From positions 41,340,990-41,404,989 of the forward strand of contig JAZBQD010000014.1 in the NCBI GenBank assembly GCA_036583965.1: a stretch of DNA of 64,000 nt. Direction: 5' to 3'. Shown piece by piece: positions 1 to 13,454 of the stretch; within the stretch, counting starts at the first letter, position 1; each line of letters begins with the position of its first letter. The stretch comes from Prunella strophiata. Lineage: Eukaryota > Chordata > Aves > Passeriformes > Prunellidae. The notes under the pieces were generated by a model. It did no database searches. It was not told the origin of the DNA and saw only the letters and a list, made by a program, of their open reading frames with translations. The position numbers and the translations under genes are program-made.

Positions 1-217
1 GCTAGATGCTAAAGTAACTGGACATACATAAGCATCTCATAATATTTGATCCACAAACTTTTGGCAAAGAATAAAATAAACACTAGAAGACCATTTGTCT
101 GGAGGCTGTCCAACATTTTAAATTTATTTTTTAGATTTTTTGTATGTGTATCTGGAAGTTAGTGACCAATTGTTTATTTAAAAAATACGGTATTTTAAAG
201 ACATTCAATTTTTAAAC

Positions 218-233
218 TTTTTTTTTTTTTTTT
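218..233. repeat. Poly-T tract (T16)
   Basis: This is an uninterrupted run of T in the first 300 bases. No reverse-complement polyadenylation signal lies next to it, so there is no reason to call it the tail of a minus-strand retrocopy. Confidence 0.9.
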
Positions 234-285
234 CTGTGACCAGGCTATGGTTATGTAGATATACAGAAACATGTATGACAATAAA

Positions 286-355
286 ATTCACTTGTCCCCT
301 GTAACACTGTGGTTGATGACAGTACAATGAATCCTTGCACATTTTTATTTGGTAT
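286..355 (+). repeat. 70-bp direct repeat, copy 1
   Basis: This copy starts ATTCACTTGTCCCCTGTAAC and ends in TTTATTTGGTAT. The same 70 bases recur at 994-1063 with only two differences (TGTGG versus TATGG, and GTTGAT versus GCTGAT). The similarity stops abruptly at both ends. The two copies are 708 bp apart in the same orientation. The family is not recognised, and it may be a local duplication or a short dispersed repeat. Confidence 0.92.
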
Positions 356-380
356 TTTTCTTTCCCAGAATATTTAAGAA

Positions 381-395
381 TTCATTCATTCATTC
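381..395. repeat. Short (TTCA)n run
   Basis: About four TTCA tetramers lie just downstream of the first 70-bp repeat copy. This is ordinary simple sequence. Confidence 0.8.
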
Positions 396-993
396 CTACT
401 TCTCCCTTTGCTTACACCATAATGGTCCTCTGTTTACCATTTGGTCATAGAAATGGTTTAAAAGGAATTAACTGGGCAAGATAGCTACAGCCAGAATACT
501 GGTCTTTCTTTTTGTCTTACCCACTCATATTCCCAGTAACCTGAGAAGGATGACATTTTCAGTTGTATTGCTAATAAAGGCTATGTCTTTGCTTGGTCTT
601 CTTTGATTTATGTAGTTCCTTGCTTTGCTTCCTGAACAGAGAAAAGAATACCTAACTTTAAATTAATGGTTTGAGTTTTAATTTGAATTACTTTCTGATA
701 TGATACATTAATTCTCATCACCAACTGCAGCGTCATAAGTCTTCAGAACTGATTCAGGTGAAGCTAGAGAGTCTTATACCTTGCTGAGGTCTGGTGCTAT
801 AGCATTAAATTATTGTTTTCTACTGCTTTGCAATCTGAAGACACTTTAATTTTCCTGCTGGCAGGAAATGATGAAGGCAGGAATGCACTCAAAGCTTTTA
901 GTTCCTTATAATTAAGATGCATTGGTACTGCTGAGCAAATCTGTTTTCTCTCTACACACTATCTGGTTTTGGACATATTTCTATTACACTGCT

Positions 994-1063
994 ATTCACT
1001 TGTCCCCTGTAACACTATGGCTGATGACAGTACAATGAATCCTTGCACATTTTTATTTGGTAT
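994..1063 (+). repeat. 70-bp direct repeat, copy 2
   Basis: This is the second copy of the sequence at 286-355, in the same orientation and with two substitutions (about 97% identity by direct comparison). The bases just outside it (CACTGCT before, AGCTGAAA after) do not match the outside of copy 1, so the duplicated unit has sharp borders. Confidence 0.92.
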
Positions 1064-4000
1064 AGCTGAAACCTATGTGGCCTACATTTGTTCTTAAGAC
1101 AGATTTCTATACAAAGGTGGTAGAGAAGTAGTCTGAAAATGGAATAGTGAGGTTCTGTATTGTATCACACACAGTATTCTATTTTTCAGAACAAGTCACT
1201 TCTGCTTCACCATCCTGGCATAACTTTCAGTAAAAACCTTGGAGGAACTGTAATGTGCAGGTATGAAACAATGCATGGAACTCAATTACACTCAGTATAA
1301 ACAAAAGCACTGATACTTAACATTTTCTGAATCACATTTGCTCAAAAAATATAATAAAATGAGCAAAAACTTAACATGGCAAGGTTATTTCTTTATGAAT
1401 ACCTTATGGCACTCAGAAATCTGATCTAAAATCTCATTATCTCTATTCATAGAAAAGTTTATGAACTTGTTTACCACAGAGAATGAAGAGGTTTCTTGTA
1501 AAATTTGTCCTAATTTAAGTGAATGCTAGTGATGAAAAATTAAATTATATTTGCTACAAAATCCTCCTTCTTTCCTTGCAGGTTTACAAAAATGAAAGCA
1601 GCTGTGAAAAGAAAATAAATTGACATGCAACATGCGAAAAAACTGCAATATAAACCAGTTTTTGGAACACTACAGTTTTCCCAGATATTTAGAGTTTAAA
1701 CTTCATTGTAAGATACTCCCTGGAATGTCAATGGTCCCACAATCTCAAAAGAGCTCCTGCTTTAGATTGGGTTTTGCCAAGGATAAAATTACTGTGATGC
1801 ACTTGCTCATATTTCCAGGGAACTGTTTAAATTCTCAACAGTCCTCCAACTATTTAAAAGTACTTAATATCTTTAATAAGAAAATTCAATATGTGACTCA
1901 GCTTTTAATTTGTGAGCATACCATTTACTTGAGGGAAACTTGAATTTTCCTAAAATAGAAGATTTAGATAAATGTTAAATACTTTCAGTGCCACCTATTG
2001 GCTGATAATTTTTTTCAAATGAACATCAGTTTCATAATTGTGGACAAAGCAGGGTAGGGCTACTTATAGCAATATTTCTAATTTGTACTAAAGGTAAAAC
2101 CAGCATCAGGATCTATAATCATATTTGAAGACATTATTTCATCTCAAAGAATTTAGTCTTACCACTTTGTTTTTTTCTTTTTAGAAAACAGCAAATCTTG
2201 TGGGATGCTTCAGACATATTATGGTGGTATCAATCTTCTGAAGCATTTAGAGAATAAGCTTGGTGGTGGGAAACATAAGAGATCAGGAAGTGATTAAAAC
2301 TTGCATTTTTATCCTGAAAATTGAGGGGTTTTTTTTGTCTGAACATACCATCTAATCAGTATAGCCACAACTAACTTGTCTGTAAAATTTCAAGCCGAAG
2401 ATACTCTTCAGGGCATCTCAGATTCCATTTCAGGAATATACTGAATTCTGTGGCATCTCTTAGCATTTAGACATGTCCTTAACTTGCCACATTCATAATT
2501 TCATCAGGAACATGAGGAATACCATTCAACTGGAATTACACACATGGTTAAAAGTAATCTCATTATTGTTTTCCAGAGCAAAGTTTGCCATATTGCATGA
2601 CTGAGGCTTATATATTTAATAATTTTTAAAATGTGTATGTTTCTTAACTCTCCTAATGAGTTGAGTTTAGGATTCCAGGTGAGCTATCCAGAGGCTGTGT
2701 TTATACAATGGTAGGCTTATTTCTTAGATACATAGTTATGAAGCTTGATAATTCTTTGACGAAATGATAATTGAAGATTGTAATTATTTCTTAGTTCTAG
2801 GAATTCCACCCTTAAATATGATTAATACTTTTTTTCCTCAGTATTCTGAGGTTTTTGTTTGCCTCCTTGATAAAATATGTCACAGTAAAGGGATGAAATT
2901 ATGGCTCATAATTTCAAAGAACTGAATTGCTTTGAAAATTGCTCTTGATCATAGTGCCCTGTGTCAGACTCAGTATGCCATACAGCGCTTCCTTCATATT
3001 TGCTGGCACTTTTTTAAAGAGAGTAAGCTTATCTCTTTGATAAACTAGATATTTTAGATCAGCTGCTTGGGAAAAGAGCAGAGCTACACCTATGCCCAGA
3101 GAGTCCAACCACTGAAAACTGACAATGGCCAGTTCTGTCCTGTGAGAAGGAATTAATCTGACTGCCTCAGAGTTTGCAGTCTACTTAAGGTGAGCCTTCA
3201 AGTTCCTTCTGTAGTCTAAGACAACCTCTCCAGGTTGGCAACTTGGAGAGAAACCCTGGTTATAGGACAATGAACCAGAACTGTAAAGTATTTTTACAAC
3301 GTGCCTGTCCCATATCATAGGCTGTACAGGGAATGCAGGTGACCTTCAATCTAACACTAAAACTTTTTAGGAGACTGACATTTTGAAAGGAATCTTACCC
3401 TTACTGTCAAACCTTTTAACTTTGAACAGGTCCTTTGCCAGCATTTCCAATGGTCTCAGTTTCTTTAAAAAAACCAAACAACAACACAAATTTTCAGGTC
3501 TGTGTTACAAAAATAATCTTGGGATAATTTCCCCAGCTAGGGGCAGGCAGAGCAGGACCTTTATGACTGAGGTCCCAGAGATCATGGAACTGGCCCTGGC
3601 TGTTGAGGTTCACCTTGTCTGGCCCATGGGCACTCTCCACCATTCCTGTCCTCATAGTGCACTGAAACTGTCAACATTTTGGCACTGATTTAATCTGTCC
3701 TTTTAGGTCTTTTCTACTCCTGGCATTAATTTTTGCTTCTTCTTTCCCCTTATGCCCTCTCTGAATCAGACTGCCCTTTTTTGGCACTGAAATGCAGTTA
3801 AGCAGCCTGAAGGCTGTGAACTTTTGGCCACAGACTCAGAAGCTGTGACAGAGGCTGAGTCAACAAAATGACTCAAGGCCTGAAACACATTTGAAAAAAG
3901 AAAAAATAATCTGTCCCATAGGATTTGAAATAAATTAGGTTTTAACAAATGACAACAAATCCTCAGCCAAAGCAGAAAAACCCCAGAATGGGAGCAGTGA

Positions 4001-5449
4001 GTTTTTTCAGGCTAATATGGTGAAAACAACATGAACTCCAGTGCTGAACTATATCCATTGGTGAGGGAAGAAAAGAAAAGTGCAATAAATATTTAATGAC
4101 AGAAGAAAATGTCTGACTCAGTGTTCCTCTGAATCCTAGCTTACTACACTGGTAATTTAATTCCCATTTCCAAACCTGATACTATATAGGCTGAACCAGG
4201 AATGACCCTTAGCTGTAGAAGATTATTAGGGACAAAATCATGTGAGAGCATCTAATCTTGCTGAATGTGAGGACTAGAAAATAAGTATGGAAGTTCATTT
4301 GCAATACTTCTGGTGTTGGAAGCTTTACATGACTCACAAGATTTTGGTGCTGTCATATCCAAACAAAATTTACATTTTAACTAGTCCTCTGGAAAAAAAC
4401 AGATGTGGACTTGGAATGCTATTTTTTAAAGAAAAAAGTCCACTCAACTTGCACAATTTTTGATAAATGATTCAATTATTAAAAGATTAATTTATTTAAT
4501 TTAATTGGTCTCTAATTTCCAAAACTGGAAAATTTCTCATATTAAATTTTCTAGCACATATATATATGTAAATAATTTTTTTTTTTTTTGAGATTTGCCT
4601 ATTGCATCATCCTCAGTTTGATACTTCTCTTTTCCAAATGAGTAGAAATCATGTAAGACTGACCTTTCAGGTGGGTCCTTTACAATTTTTTTAATGTTTA
4701 TATCATTTGGCTTAGAAAATCGTTCCTCTTGTCCTATATTCAAATAATTTAAAATAATTTTCTAAGTGAAAAACATGTCATTACTATGATTAATCTCAAC
4801 TGATGACAATACAGTGCACAAATAAATTGTCAGTATAAAGAAAAAATCCTTTATTTAACAGGGTTTCTTGGGTCATGATACTTGTTCAAGTATTATGGAG
4901 TTCATAATAAATTATGTCCATATGTTATTAACTATGCTCATGTCAAAGACATAGGTCTTAACTGTGTTAATTTAAAATTTCTACCAAAAATGTTTAGTAG
5001 AATCAGTCCCATGAGAACACAGTAGCAGTATAACTGCAGCACTAATTTGCTGTCACCAAGACTGTCTAAACAAAGTGATTCTGGGTCTTTTCTCACTACA
5101 AAGTATTTAGGTACAATTAACTCTTTGTTAAAGGTCTCTCAAACAACCAGTGTTCTGATTGATATAAAGCAATAAAAATTGAGTAGGACTCTTTTATAAA
5201 CACCAAACTGTTAATTCTTTGTTCTCCCTGCAGTTATTCACAAAGATTATTGCTATAAAAATTAGGCTCAACTACAGTGGAATGTCAGGAGGGAAAAAAA
5301 GAAAAGTGTGGGTTTATATTGTTAAAGATTCATATCTATGGAATAACCTTGTATGAATCCTATGTTCCATGCATTTTAGGTCCCAGTTGCAGCTCCTTTA
5401 CAAAAACTATGATTTTTCAGTCACAGCCTGGTACTTGTCCTGTATTTCA
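1064..5449. other. AT-rich sequence without a gene
   Basis: No gene is supported. Open frames are short and scattered, about 107 codons at 1620-1943 and 101 codons at 3383-3688. The latter covers a slightly GC-richer patch at 3530-3690 with no recognised family. A short minus-strand frame at 2914-3108 is not recognised either. A T-run sits near 4577-4590. Confidence 0.6.
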
Positions 5450-5545
5450 TAGAATTTTCAAACAATTTCATAGAATCACTGAATGGCCTGGGTTGGAAAG
5501 GGCTTTAATGATTATTCAGTTACAACCCCCTTGCGATGGACAGCC
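5450..5545 (-). mobile_element. CR1 LINE, 3'-end fragment
   Basis: The stretch reads TCATAGAATCACTGAATGGC, then CTGGGTTGGAAAGGGC, then an ATC-rich block and AACCCCCTTGCGATGG. This is the reverse complement of the conserved 3' end of avian CR1 elements, with the short ATTCTATGA-type terminal repeat at the left. Only about 95 bp remain, so it is a heavily 5'-truncated copy, as is usual for CR1. It has no coding potential. Confidence 0.85.
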
Positions 5546-8500
5546 TATCACTGTTTATTAATTAGAGAAAAGTATTTTTATATTTATTCCTGAATTTTTT
5601 ATAAGAGATGAGTTGGAATTCCAAGTCTCCAAAAATTGGAAGGTGCATAAAGAGTGGACTAGACTTATCCTGAGAGGGTTATTCTAATTTTTTTTAATTT
5701 TTAAAAGTAACTAGATTATGGAGTTTAGGTGAAAATGTTAATAATTTATTTCTGTTTTAAGCAAACTCTTTGTTGACAAGTCAAATAATTTATTTGTATT
5801 AGCTTAAGACATTATAGTCCAGAATTATGTTCCCTGGATACCCTTAATATGATGTTGGTTCATTAAGTGCATCCTGAAAAGAGATGAGGAAAAGAAAAAT
5901 CTTAGTTATCTTTCATAAAACAGCTAATAACAAAGGTTTCATGGTATCTAAAAAATGTTTACTATAATTTTAAAATATTATGTTAGGAAAATATTCAAAT
6001 GCACAAGTGTTTCTTGATTTTTATGTCCCACAGCTGTGTCACTTCTATTTTTGTGTACAGATTTTTGCTGTAGAATTTCAAAATACGCAAGATTCCAGGC
6101 TGAGTGGATCCAATCTGATGGTGCATTCTGAGAATGATACATTTCCTTTAATTCTTGTTTAAAAAGTCTTCTCAGTCATCTTCTGAGTCCCAACAGAGTG
6201 GCTAGACTTCCTGTTATTGCTGAAGCATCAGGTTGCATAGTGTTTGTACCTCATAGTGTCACTAGGATAATGAACCATTTGATGTGGCTACAAGTCTTGA
6301 AAGTAGGAATTATTTGGTTATTTAAATAGCAGTGTGTTTTCCTGTGAAGGATTAACAATAATTACTGTTCTCAAGTAAAAAAAGAAAAATCCCTAAACCC
6401 TTAGAGCAACTTAGACTGGCAGCTGGTTTAGTCATTAACTTCCAGCATCATTTGCACTGTGATGGCATTCTTATGGGACTTGACTTTCTTTTAGGCTTGA
6501 TTCTGGACAGAAAAATGATAATGTTTATTTTATTAATTTGTATGACACAGATTATCCATGAAAATGCTCACAAGCAGTGCCTTGTTGCTGGAAATATACT
6601 TTCTTGGGACACTTTTTGAAATATATCTTGAGGTATTGATTCAGCAGCTGAAAAGGACATGAAAAGTCAGTGAAAGGAAAATAAATAAATACATAATCAA
6701 GCACAAATATGGTTTCTACCTGAATACATGCATGGTATTTTCAATGTTTTTCAGTGTTTCCTGTATTACACTCTAACATTGTCCTGTCATTAATTCAAAG
6801 AAACCCAGACCAAATAACTTCAAGACAAATACCAGTATCATTCCATAAGACCAACCAGATATAACTAAATTTTAGTTGCCTTAAAGTCAAATATCTCTTC
6901 TAAACTTCTCAATGGTTCTTGCCATTGTGTGCTCATGTAGAGAGCAGTTCAGCCAGGGTTTGAGTGAGCTGACATCTGGAAGTACCTGTCTGCCTGTCTC
7001 TATTTGTGTTTGCCTCTCAGTTGAGGTTAGGTGAGATGGGGTGCCTTTCCCTCACCTTCTCTACAGTCACTTCAAGGTTATTTGAATGCAGTGAGTATAG
7101 GAGAAATGCATGTGTTCACCTTTTCTAGTCATATATTTTATGAGTAAACATTTCACAGTTCTATCTTTTTCTGATATTAGTTATTATTTCCATTTTGTCA
7201 TTACTGTCATTAAAATAACTAATATTTTTAATATTTCAATTGAAAAAAGCACTTCTAATACTGTAAATAAGAAACTTACTTTCACTGTAAAGGAGAAAAA
7301 AATGCACAAATGTGCTACGTAGTCACATTTTTATCAAATAATTGAAAATAAAATATCTTTTCTTGATATAATTATAGCAAAAAGATAATTAGTGGGTTTT
7401 TTTTAGTTGACAATTCAATCCCTTGTAGACTAATTCCTCTACCTAAATAGATCCACAATGACATTTTGGGAATCAGTGTTTTATCCTGGAGCCAGTGATG
7501 GGAGCTTTCACTGTGGAAGCTGTGAAGATTAGTGAAGTACAGCTTGACTCTTTTCAAATTTTGTGATGTCTTGTAAAATAAAAGAAGATTTATTTAATAT
7601 TTGCACATATGCTTTGCAATTATTTAATCAACCAAGTCAAAATTTCACAAATAAAAAACATTTGTCATTCCATAATGCATTGTTTGAGGCTGAAAAGGCA
7701 TTTGATTATCATCATTGCATAATGGATATTAGCTACAGTGATAATCAAAATAAACACAGAGCAGTAATATAGCATCTTTTCATAGTCCTTTTCCAAATAA
7801 TACAGAATTTATGGTTTATTTGTCACAGTCCTTTCAATACAGCACTTCTTCCATCAAGGATCTATTAATCAGACTAATTAATCTCTGTCCCATGCCTGCT
7901 GTCCAAAACATTATAGCTCCTCTTGATAGAGGTGTGTGTTCTAATGTCAAAACTTGGTCATCTTCCTTTTCTCTTCAGTACTTGAAACCTGACACACTTT
8001 ACATGTCTTCAATGCCATTAACTGTTTTATTTCTACCCTATCTAATGATTGGGTCATTCAAGATAAATCTTTTTACAAGGCTGATCATTTTAAAATAAAT
8101 TTAAACATCTTACAATAGACAGTATCTTTCCAAACCACTTGAGATTAATGAAGGATCTTAACCTAACTGACAGTTTTGGTTGTTTGATCTCTATGTTAGG
8201 TATCAGAAATTTCAGTGTCAGGGTCCTGAGTGCACCAAGGTACTGACAGTACCCTGGCAAGTCTCCCCGAGGCCTTTACCCATTCAGCCTCTGCTCTCTG
8301 ACTTGGGGGCTGCATCAATCTCCGGCTCTTGCCCTTCTTGGTCCTTCCTGAGTTATGTGGTAACTTTGAGATTTGTCAATGCATCTCTTCTGTGCTGCAT
8401 GGTAGCTCTGACCTCTGAGGTACTGGAATGAGACTTTCCTTTCCATCCAAAGAAAGATGGGTGTATGCCCTGAAGAGGCTTACAATTCAGAGTCCTTCAA

Positions 8501-11500
8501 AGGGGATCCAATTCTGAGGGTAGTTATTAAAACTCAAGTCTCTTCTGAAGGTGGTTTTTTCTTCAGTCTAGTATATTTTGTGACTGTTCAGCAACTTATA
8601 TTTTAGCTTGTTCTATTTCACTAGAACTCTCTTTCTTTATCATTCAGTATTCAGCATACCCTTCCAATGAGTAAGGGGTGGAAATTGATTTCCATCCTGA
8701 CTAAGAGCATTTCATCTCCTCACCACTATGTGCTCTAAAAGCTGCCAGCAGAGGTGGGTGGAGAGGTATCTTTTTATTGTGTAACATTAAGCAAAACAGG
8801 AAAAATAGAACCTGTTTCATATACAACACTAAAATAATTTTATCTGGTAAAATAACCTGAATAATAAATACTGCATTACACAGTTTTCTATTGGGAAAGT
8901 CTGTGAATCAGTTGTATAATTTCCAAGATTAAGCTCTTCTCATTGTCCTTTAGCTTCTCTTTTCTTTGCAATACTATTTCACACTAAGTCATGAAAATTT
9001 TAAGAATTGTGAATTGTTCTTAGAGATTTTTTCCCAAAGCCTAAGGAAAATGAGGAAAATGAGAACTGTACATGCCTATTTCTTGCCTATAAAGAGGAAA
9101 TAGTTGGGGCCATTATTCAGGTTTATCTTCTCTTCCTGCTGAACACTGGTCATTTGGCAGTGTTTTCACACATCATGACTTGTGTGCCAAGTAAGGATCT
9201 GTAGCTGTCACTGAATTCAACTGCTTTCACTGTGCTTCTACTTATAATGGATCACATTCCTAAAAGCAGAGGCAATGAGTTATGCTATTCATAGAGGGAT
9301 TTAAAATATTAATATATTTGGCTACTTGCTGACCCTCCTAAGGACACTGTAATGGTGAGGAAGAATTAAGAGAGAGGAACATCCCTCAGCAAAGTGAAAG
9401 ATAGAAATGAGTGCTTTTCTCTCACCAAAAGCCATCATATTGTCCAGAAAGTTACCTTATGAAATGGTTCCTTGAAGAAAATAAGTACTTTCATCACCAA
9501 TAATGCCTATGGAATTTATTTTTCCACTGTCTTAGTCACAAGGGAAAATCCTACAGTATTTGCTACCTAAATTTGTCCTAGTGTGAAGTAACTTCATACT
9601 GCAGGTCTAATAGCATGCCCTGAAAGAAAACTTGCTTTCAAAATGCTACATAAATTTTCAAAGATATCTTTGTTCTTGTGGTCACAAAGAGGAAAGTTAA
9701 CCATGACCAGGCTACAAAATGTTTAAGAATTTGTAGACGTGGAAATGAGTGTCAGGAGAATACTAGGAATTCAAATATAGGTATCATTAATCTAATTTCT
9801 ATAATGCTGATATCTTTAGCCTTAAAAAACAGAGAACAGTTGTTTGTATATTTACAGTATTTTTATCCTGGATTACAGTGGGGGGGAAAAAGAAATAGAC
9901 AATTGTTTTCCAATAAAGGAATATCACAAAGTGACTTTTAAAATAAGCTCTAGTTCTTAAGACCCTGGAATAGGCATCACTGTCTAGTACAAAGTTAGCA
10001 TTAGTTCTAAAGTTTGTTTTTTAAATGTGTAGATAAAATCAACTAGAAATTTGACAGCTGTATGCACGCAAAATTATGTGAAATTTGATTATATAGGGGA
10101 ATTGCTTCAAGCATGCTTTGACATATTTTTTTCTATGCCAAGCAGCATGTCATCAAAATTATATGTTATGATATAATTGCATCTATTTATGTTATGTACC
10201 TCTGAAATTTTCATATTGTAGAAGGTTTTTAGTGCACACAATCAAAGTAACTCAAGAAATAGTTATTTTCTAAGAAATTAAAAAGGGGTCCTGGGGATTC
10301 AGAACTGTCTGAATTTTGGAAAGTTATTATTAGTATAGCCTTTTCTACAAAGTGGAACATCATTCATACAAATAACTTAGGTGTCTTCATCTGAATGTGC
10401 CTTACTAAGAAAAAATAATGGCTTATTATCATGTCTTCTGGTCTTCAGCAATATATGAGATCATACAACCAGTAGAAAGGATCACACACTTCTCCTAATT
10501 TTCTTCTTTCTCTTAAAAGGCACAGAGTAAAATAAGGTCTTATGTGAGGTAGAATAAACTTAGAGTTTTATGGGTTGCATTGTGTGGATGACAGCTTACA
10601 GATGACTGCAGAGTACACCTGTATCCATTAGCAAAGTGCTGTGAAAAAAATGCTTATTTAGGGACAATATAACACTTACACCACATAGGAATTCATTTTG
10701 GTTTAATGTGATATATTGCAGGTATATATTGTTTACTTCAAGACATGAGCAAGGACTACATTGTTCCTTGGTGTCACAGGGAGCACACATTTAGGCAGGA
10801 CTCGTGGCAATCTTCTACAGTGATCTGTTCCCAAGCAGGATTTTATGTGGCTGTGTTGCCACAGCCCCAGTTTGAACATGGCTGGAACATTTCCCAGATG
10901 AGAGGAAAAGAATGTCATAGCCAGAATTATGATCTGCCTAGCAGACACAAAAATAATTGTACACAAGTGTATACATGTGAGGCCTTTTACTAGGTCCAGA
11001 TTTTGTCTCACTTATTTATATAAATGCCAGATCTGTGGCCAGGCAGTGTTGGTGTCTGCTGGGTATTCCCCCCATCCCACTTAAAGTGCCATCTGCTGTT
11101 TCAGATATCTGCCAAGTATATGGATTAAGTCTGCTGTTTCCCATTTATGTCACGTTATTAATAATGGTGAATGAATGTTTGCTAAATGATGGTTGCACAG
11201 ACTGTAGTTGTAAAATTCATGGTCACACATTCTTGTCCTTTCCTTATTTGTCTTATGAGTGCCAGAACTCTGAACATACTTTTCAATTCTCAAATATTTA
11301 TTTCTCCTAATGATCCCTTCTAGTGTCCCACCATATCATAGTGCTTTACAAAATATTACTCCCTGACTCTATGAACTGACTGCATGTACATCTGTGCATT
11401 TCAACTTATGCAGGACAGTGAGTACAGAAATATAACAGGTTCCCCTGCAGCGTTCCCCTGTTTCACATATAATTTGAACAAGCCCATCTTTTCAAAATCC

Positions 11501-12466
11501 CAACAGTAAAGATAGTAAGAAAAGAGACCTTCTCCATACCTGTCCTGATGTCAAATTTTTTAACGTATTGTGATAAACAGTGTGCAGCTTTGCTATTTTA
11601 AAACATGATAAAATGCAATTAATTTAATTTTTAAAAGCCTCACATGAGGACATTTCCCCCCCTTTCAATAGATCTTCCTTTTAAATTCCTGAGCTCTGAA
11701 GACTCTTACATCTATAACATAAATGAAGGAAGTTTCAAAGGGACATTCCATGTATAATTTTTTTAATATATAATTCAGTTTCATTGTAACTTTGGATACT
11801 TATGACAGTTGCATGATATACACTTCACATATTTATGGTGAATATTTTTCCACTGAAATCTGGTATCAGACTTCTGTAATGGGACAGTGCAGAGTAATCA
11901 GAAGTAATCATGTCTTTCCCATCAGAACTGTCTCTCCCAGTGTTCCCAAGTGTGTATAAAGAGCCACTTAATCACTAACTCTAATATGTTTGTTGGCAAT
12001 TTCATTTTTTGTTTCACCTTGAGAACTACAGTGAGGTCAACCTGCTTGAGTACAGCTTTATACTCTGCTATAATAACTTGAATATTTTTAAACCTACATA
12101 CATATGAGGTCAGTGCAAACTGTAAATATGTCTGTCGTTGGACCAATACTCCTGATTTTGTCCTTGTTTTCTGACAGTTCTAGTAGCTTGTAATAAACTT
12201 TTGGATAGGATTTAGTAGCTAAAGCAGACTTAACTAAGACCAGGTCCCTAAAATAAAAACCACAGAAATGAAAAATGGTGGTCAGCTTCTGCTTAGCCTT
12301 GAGGTGTATGAAAGGCCCATGAAAGATTTTCTTTTCATATGCAGGACTTTGAAGTATTCAGGAAATTATAAGCAAGTTATCCAGCCATTTAGGGTTTTCC
12401 ACAGTTTTGCCTATGGGCTTTAATCTAGTAGCTCTTCCCAGGGCATGTCTTATGCACTTCAAGATA
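5546..12466. other. AT-rich sequence without a gene
   Basis: No gene is supported. Two GC-richer patches break the AT-rich background. One at 8220-8440 contains a perfect 7-bp-arm palindrome at 8239-8253 (GGTACTG A CAGTACC). The other at 10733-11011 happens to be open on both strands for about 80 to 90 codons. Neither resembles a family I can name. The remainder is unique-looking low-GC DNA. Confidence 0.6.
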
Positions 12467-12645
12467 GAATCACAGAATCATCTGAGTTGGAAAGGACCTT
12501 AAATATCATCCTCAACTTCTGTGTTTAACCTCTTCCATTGCCTCACCACCCTTACAGTAAAGACTTTTTCCTAATATTTAATCCTAAATCTCTCCCTTTT
12601 TTAGCTTTAATTTCCTCTTTTCCTATCGCAATCTGCCCTTGTAAA
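12467..12645 (-). mobile_element. CR1 LINE, 3'-end fragment with internal loss
   Basis: The left end reads AGAATCACAGAATCATCTGA then GTTGGAAAGGACCTTAAA, the reverse complement of an avian CR1 3' end. Further right are CCTCACCACCCTTACAGTAA, a TTTTTCCTAATATTTAATC block and TTTCCTCTTTTCCTATC, which are later landmarks of the same consensus. The landmarks are closer together than expected, so an internal deletion after the first 50 bases is likely. Confidence 0.83.
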
Positions 12646-12899
12646 ATGGCATGAGAGGACACTGCACAGATGGAGGGATATGCATTTGGCCAGACTATCT
12701 GTATTCACATTCCTTTTTTGACCTCATTGTGAATTGCCCTGTTAGCCTGGAAAACTACCTGTGAAAGAGGGGCTCTTGTTGAAAGCAAAGAGAAAATGCT
12801 GAATTTCACTGTTCAGGCTGGTGTCAGAGCTACATGTATCAAAAAAATTACTGAAAAATATCACCATATCCCAGAAGAGGAAACACGAGGTTAAAAATC

Positions 12900-13082
12900 A
12901 TGAACTTCCTCCTTCTGCTCTTTTCCCTATGTGCCTGTTTTTCCAAGGCAGCACAGTGTGGCAGAAGGTGGAGAAGGGGAATGAACACCACAAAGCAACC
13001 ACGAGAAAACGAGGGTTGGTGTAAAAGCCACAGAAGGCAGAAGTCCAGCTCTCACCAGCTAAAAACCAGGCTGCAAATGTGA
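12900..13082 (+). CDS. Candidate small secreted cationic peptide (unproven ORF)
   Basis: An ATG at 12900 opens a 60-codon frame ending in TGA. The first 18 or so residues (MNFLLLLFSLCACFSKAA) look like a classical signal peptide, with a plausible cleavage site after SKA. The rest is strongly basic: about 12 Lys/Arg against 2 Glu, with an RRWRR cluster near residues 22-26, one N-glycosylation motif (Asn29-Thr-Thr) and cysteines at 20 and 41. A usable splice donor (AAT/GTGAGA) lies at 13079, just before the stop, so this could also be a first coding exon. No family is recognised. It sits about 250 bp past an old CR1 fragment, and a frame of this size can arise by chance in 64 kb. The secretory reading is inference. 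Confidence 0.2.
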   Translation: MNFLLLLFSLCACFSKAAQCGRRWRRGMNTTKQPRENEGWCKSHRRQKSSSHQLKTRLQM

Positions 13083-13433
13083 GACCCCCACTGCCCTGGA
13101 TGAAAGGCTATGCTTTTACCCCCAGGATAAAGAGATTTTTTCCCATGTATTCAAGGGAGATAATGAGGGTCAATGGCTTGTCTTTGGCTTTCTTGTTGAG
13201 CAGTGCTCAGTGACAGGTGCTGATGATTGCATGCTGCTGGGTCCCCTCTCACTGTATGTCTGTTTTCAACTTTTTCTTAAGGCACCAGGAGTCCCTTTGG
13301 GATCTGCTGGGGAGAATAAATGCCTAATGTGGGACTCCAAATCACATCTTCAATCTGGCATTTTTCCTTTGAGTATCTTTCTCATAAGGGAATGTTTACA
13401 AACTTGACACAGTGCCCTGACTTTCCTTTACTC

Positions 13434-13454
13434 TTTTTTTTTTTTTTTTTTTTT
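13434..13454. repeat. Poly-T tract (T21)
   Basis: This is a pure run of T. No TTTATT (a reversed polyadenylation signal) follows within 40 bases, so a minus-strand retrocopy tail is not supported. Confidence 0.9.

Noticed and set aside
8239..8253. Perfect palindrome GGTACTG A CAGTACC as an operator or hairpin terminator
   Set aside because: It is isolated, with no promoter, gene or T-run beside it. A 7-bp arm is expected by chance in 64 kb.
10733..11011. Overlapping 92-codon (minus) and 82-codon (plus) frames
   Set aside because: Neither is recognised, the region is slightly GC-richer and shared openness on both strands is expected by composition.
11336..11370. Possible MIR fragment (AGTGCTTTACAAAATATTACTC)
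   Set aside because: Only one landmark is present. The core and the neighbouring ACTTGCCCAAGG block are missing.
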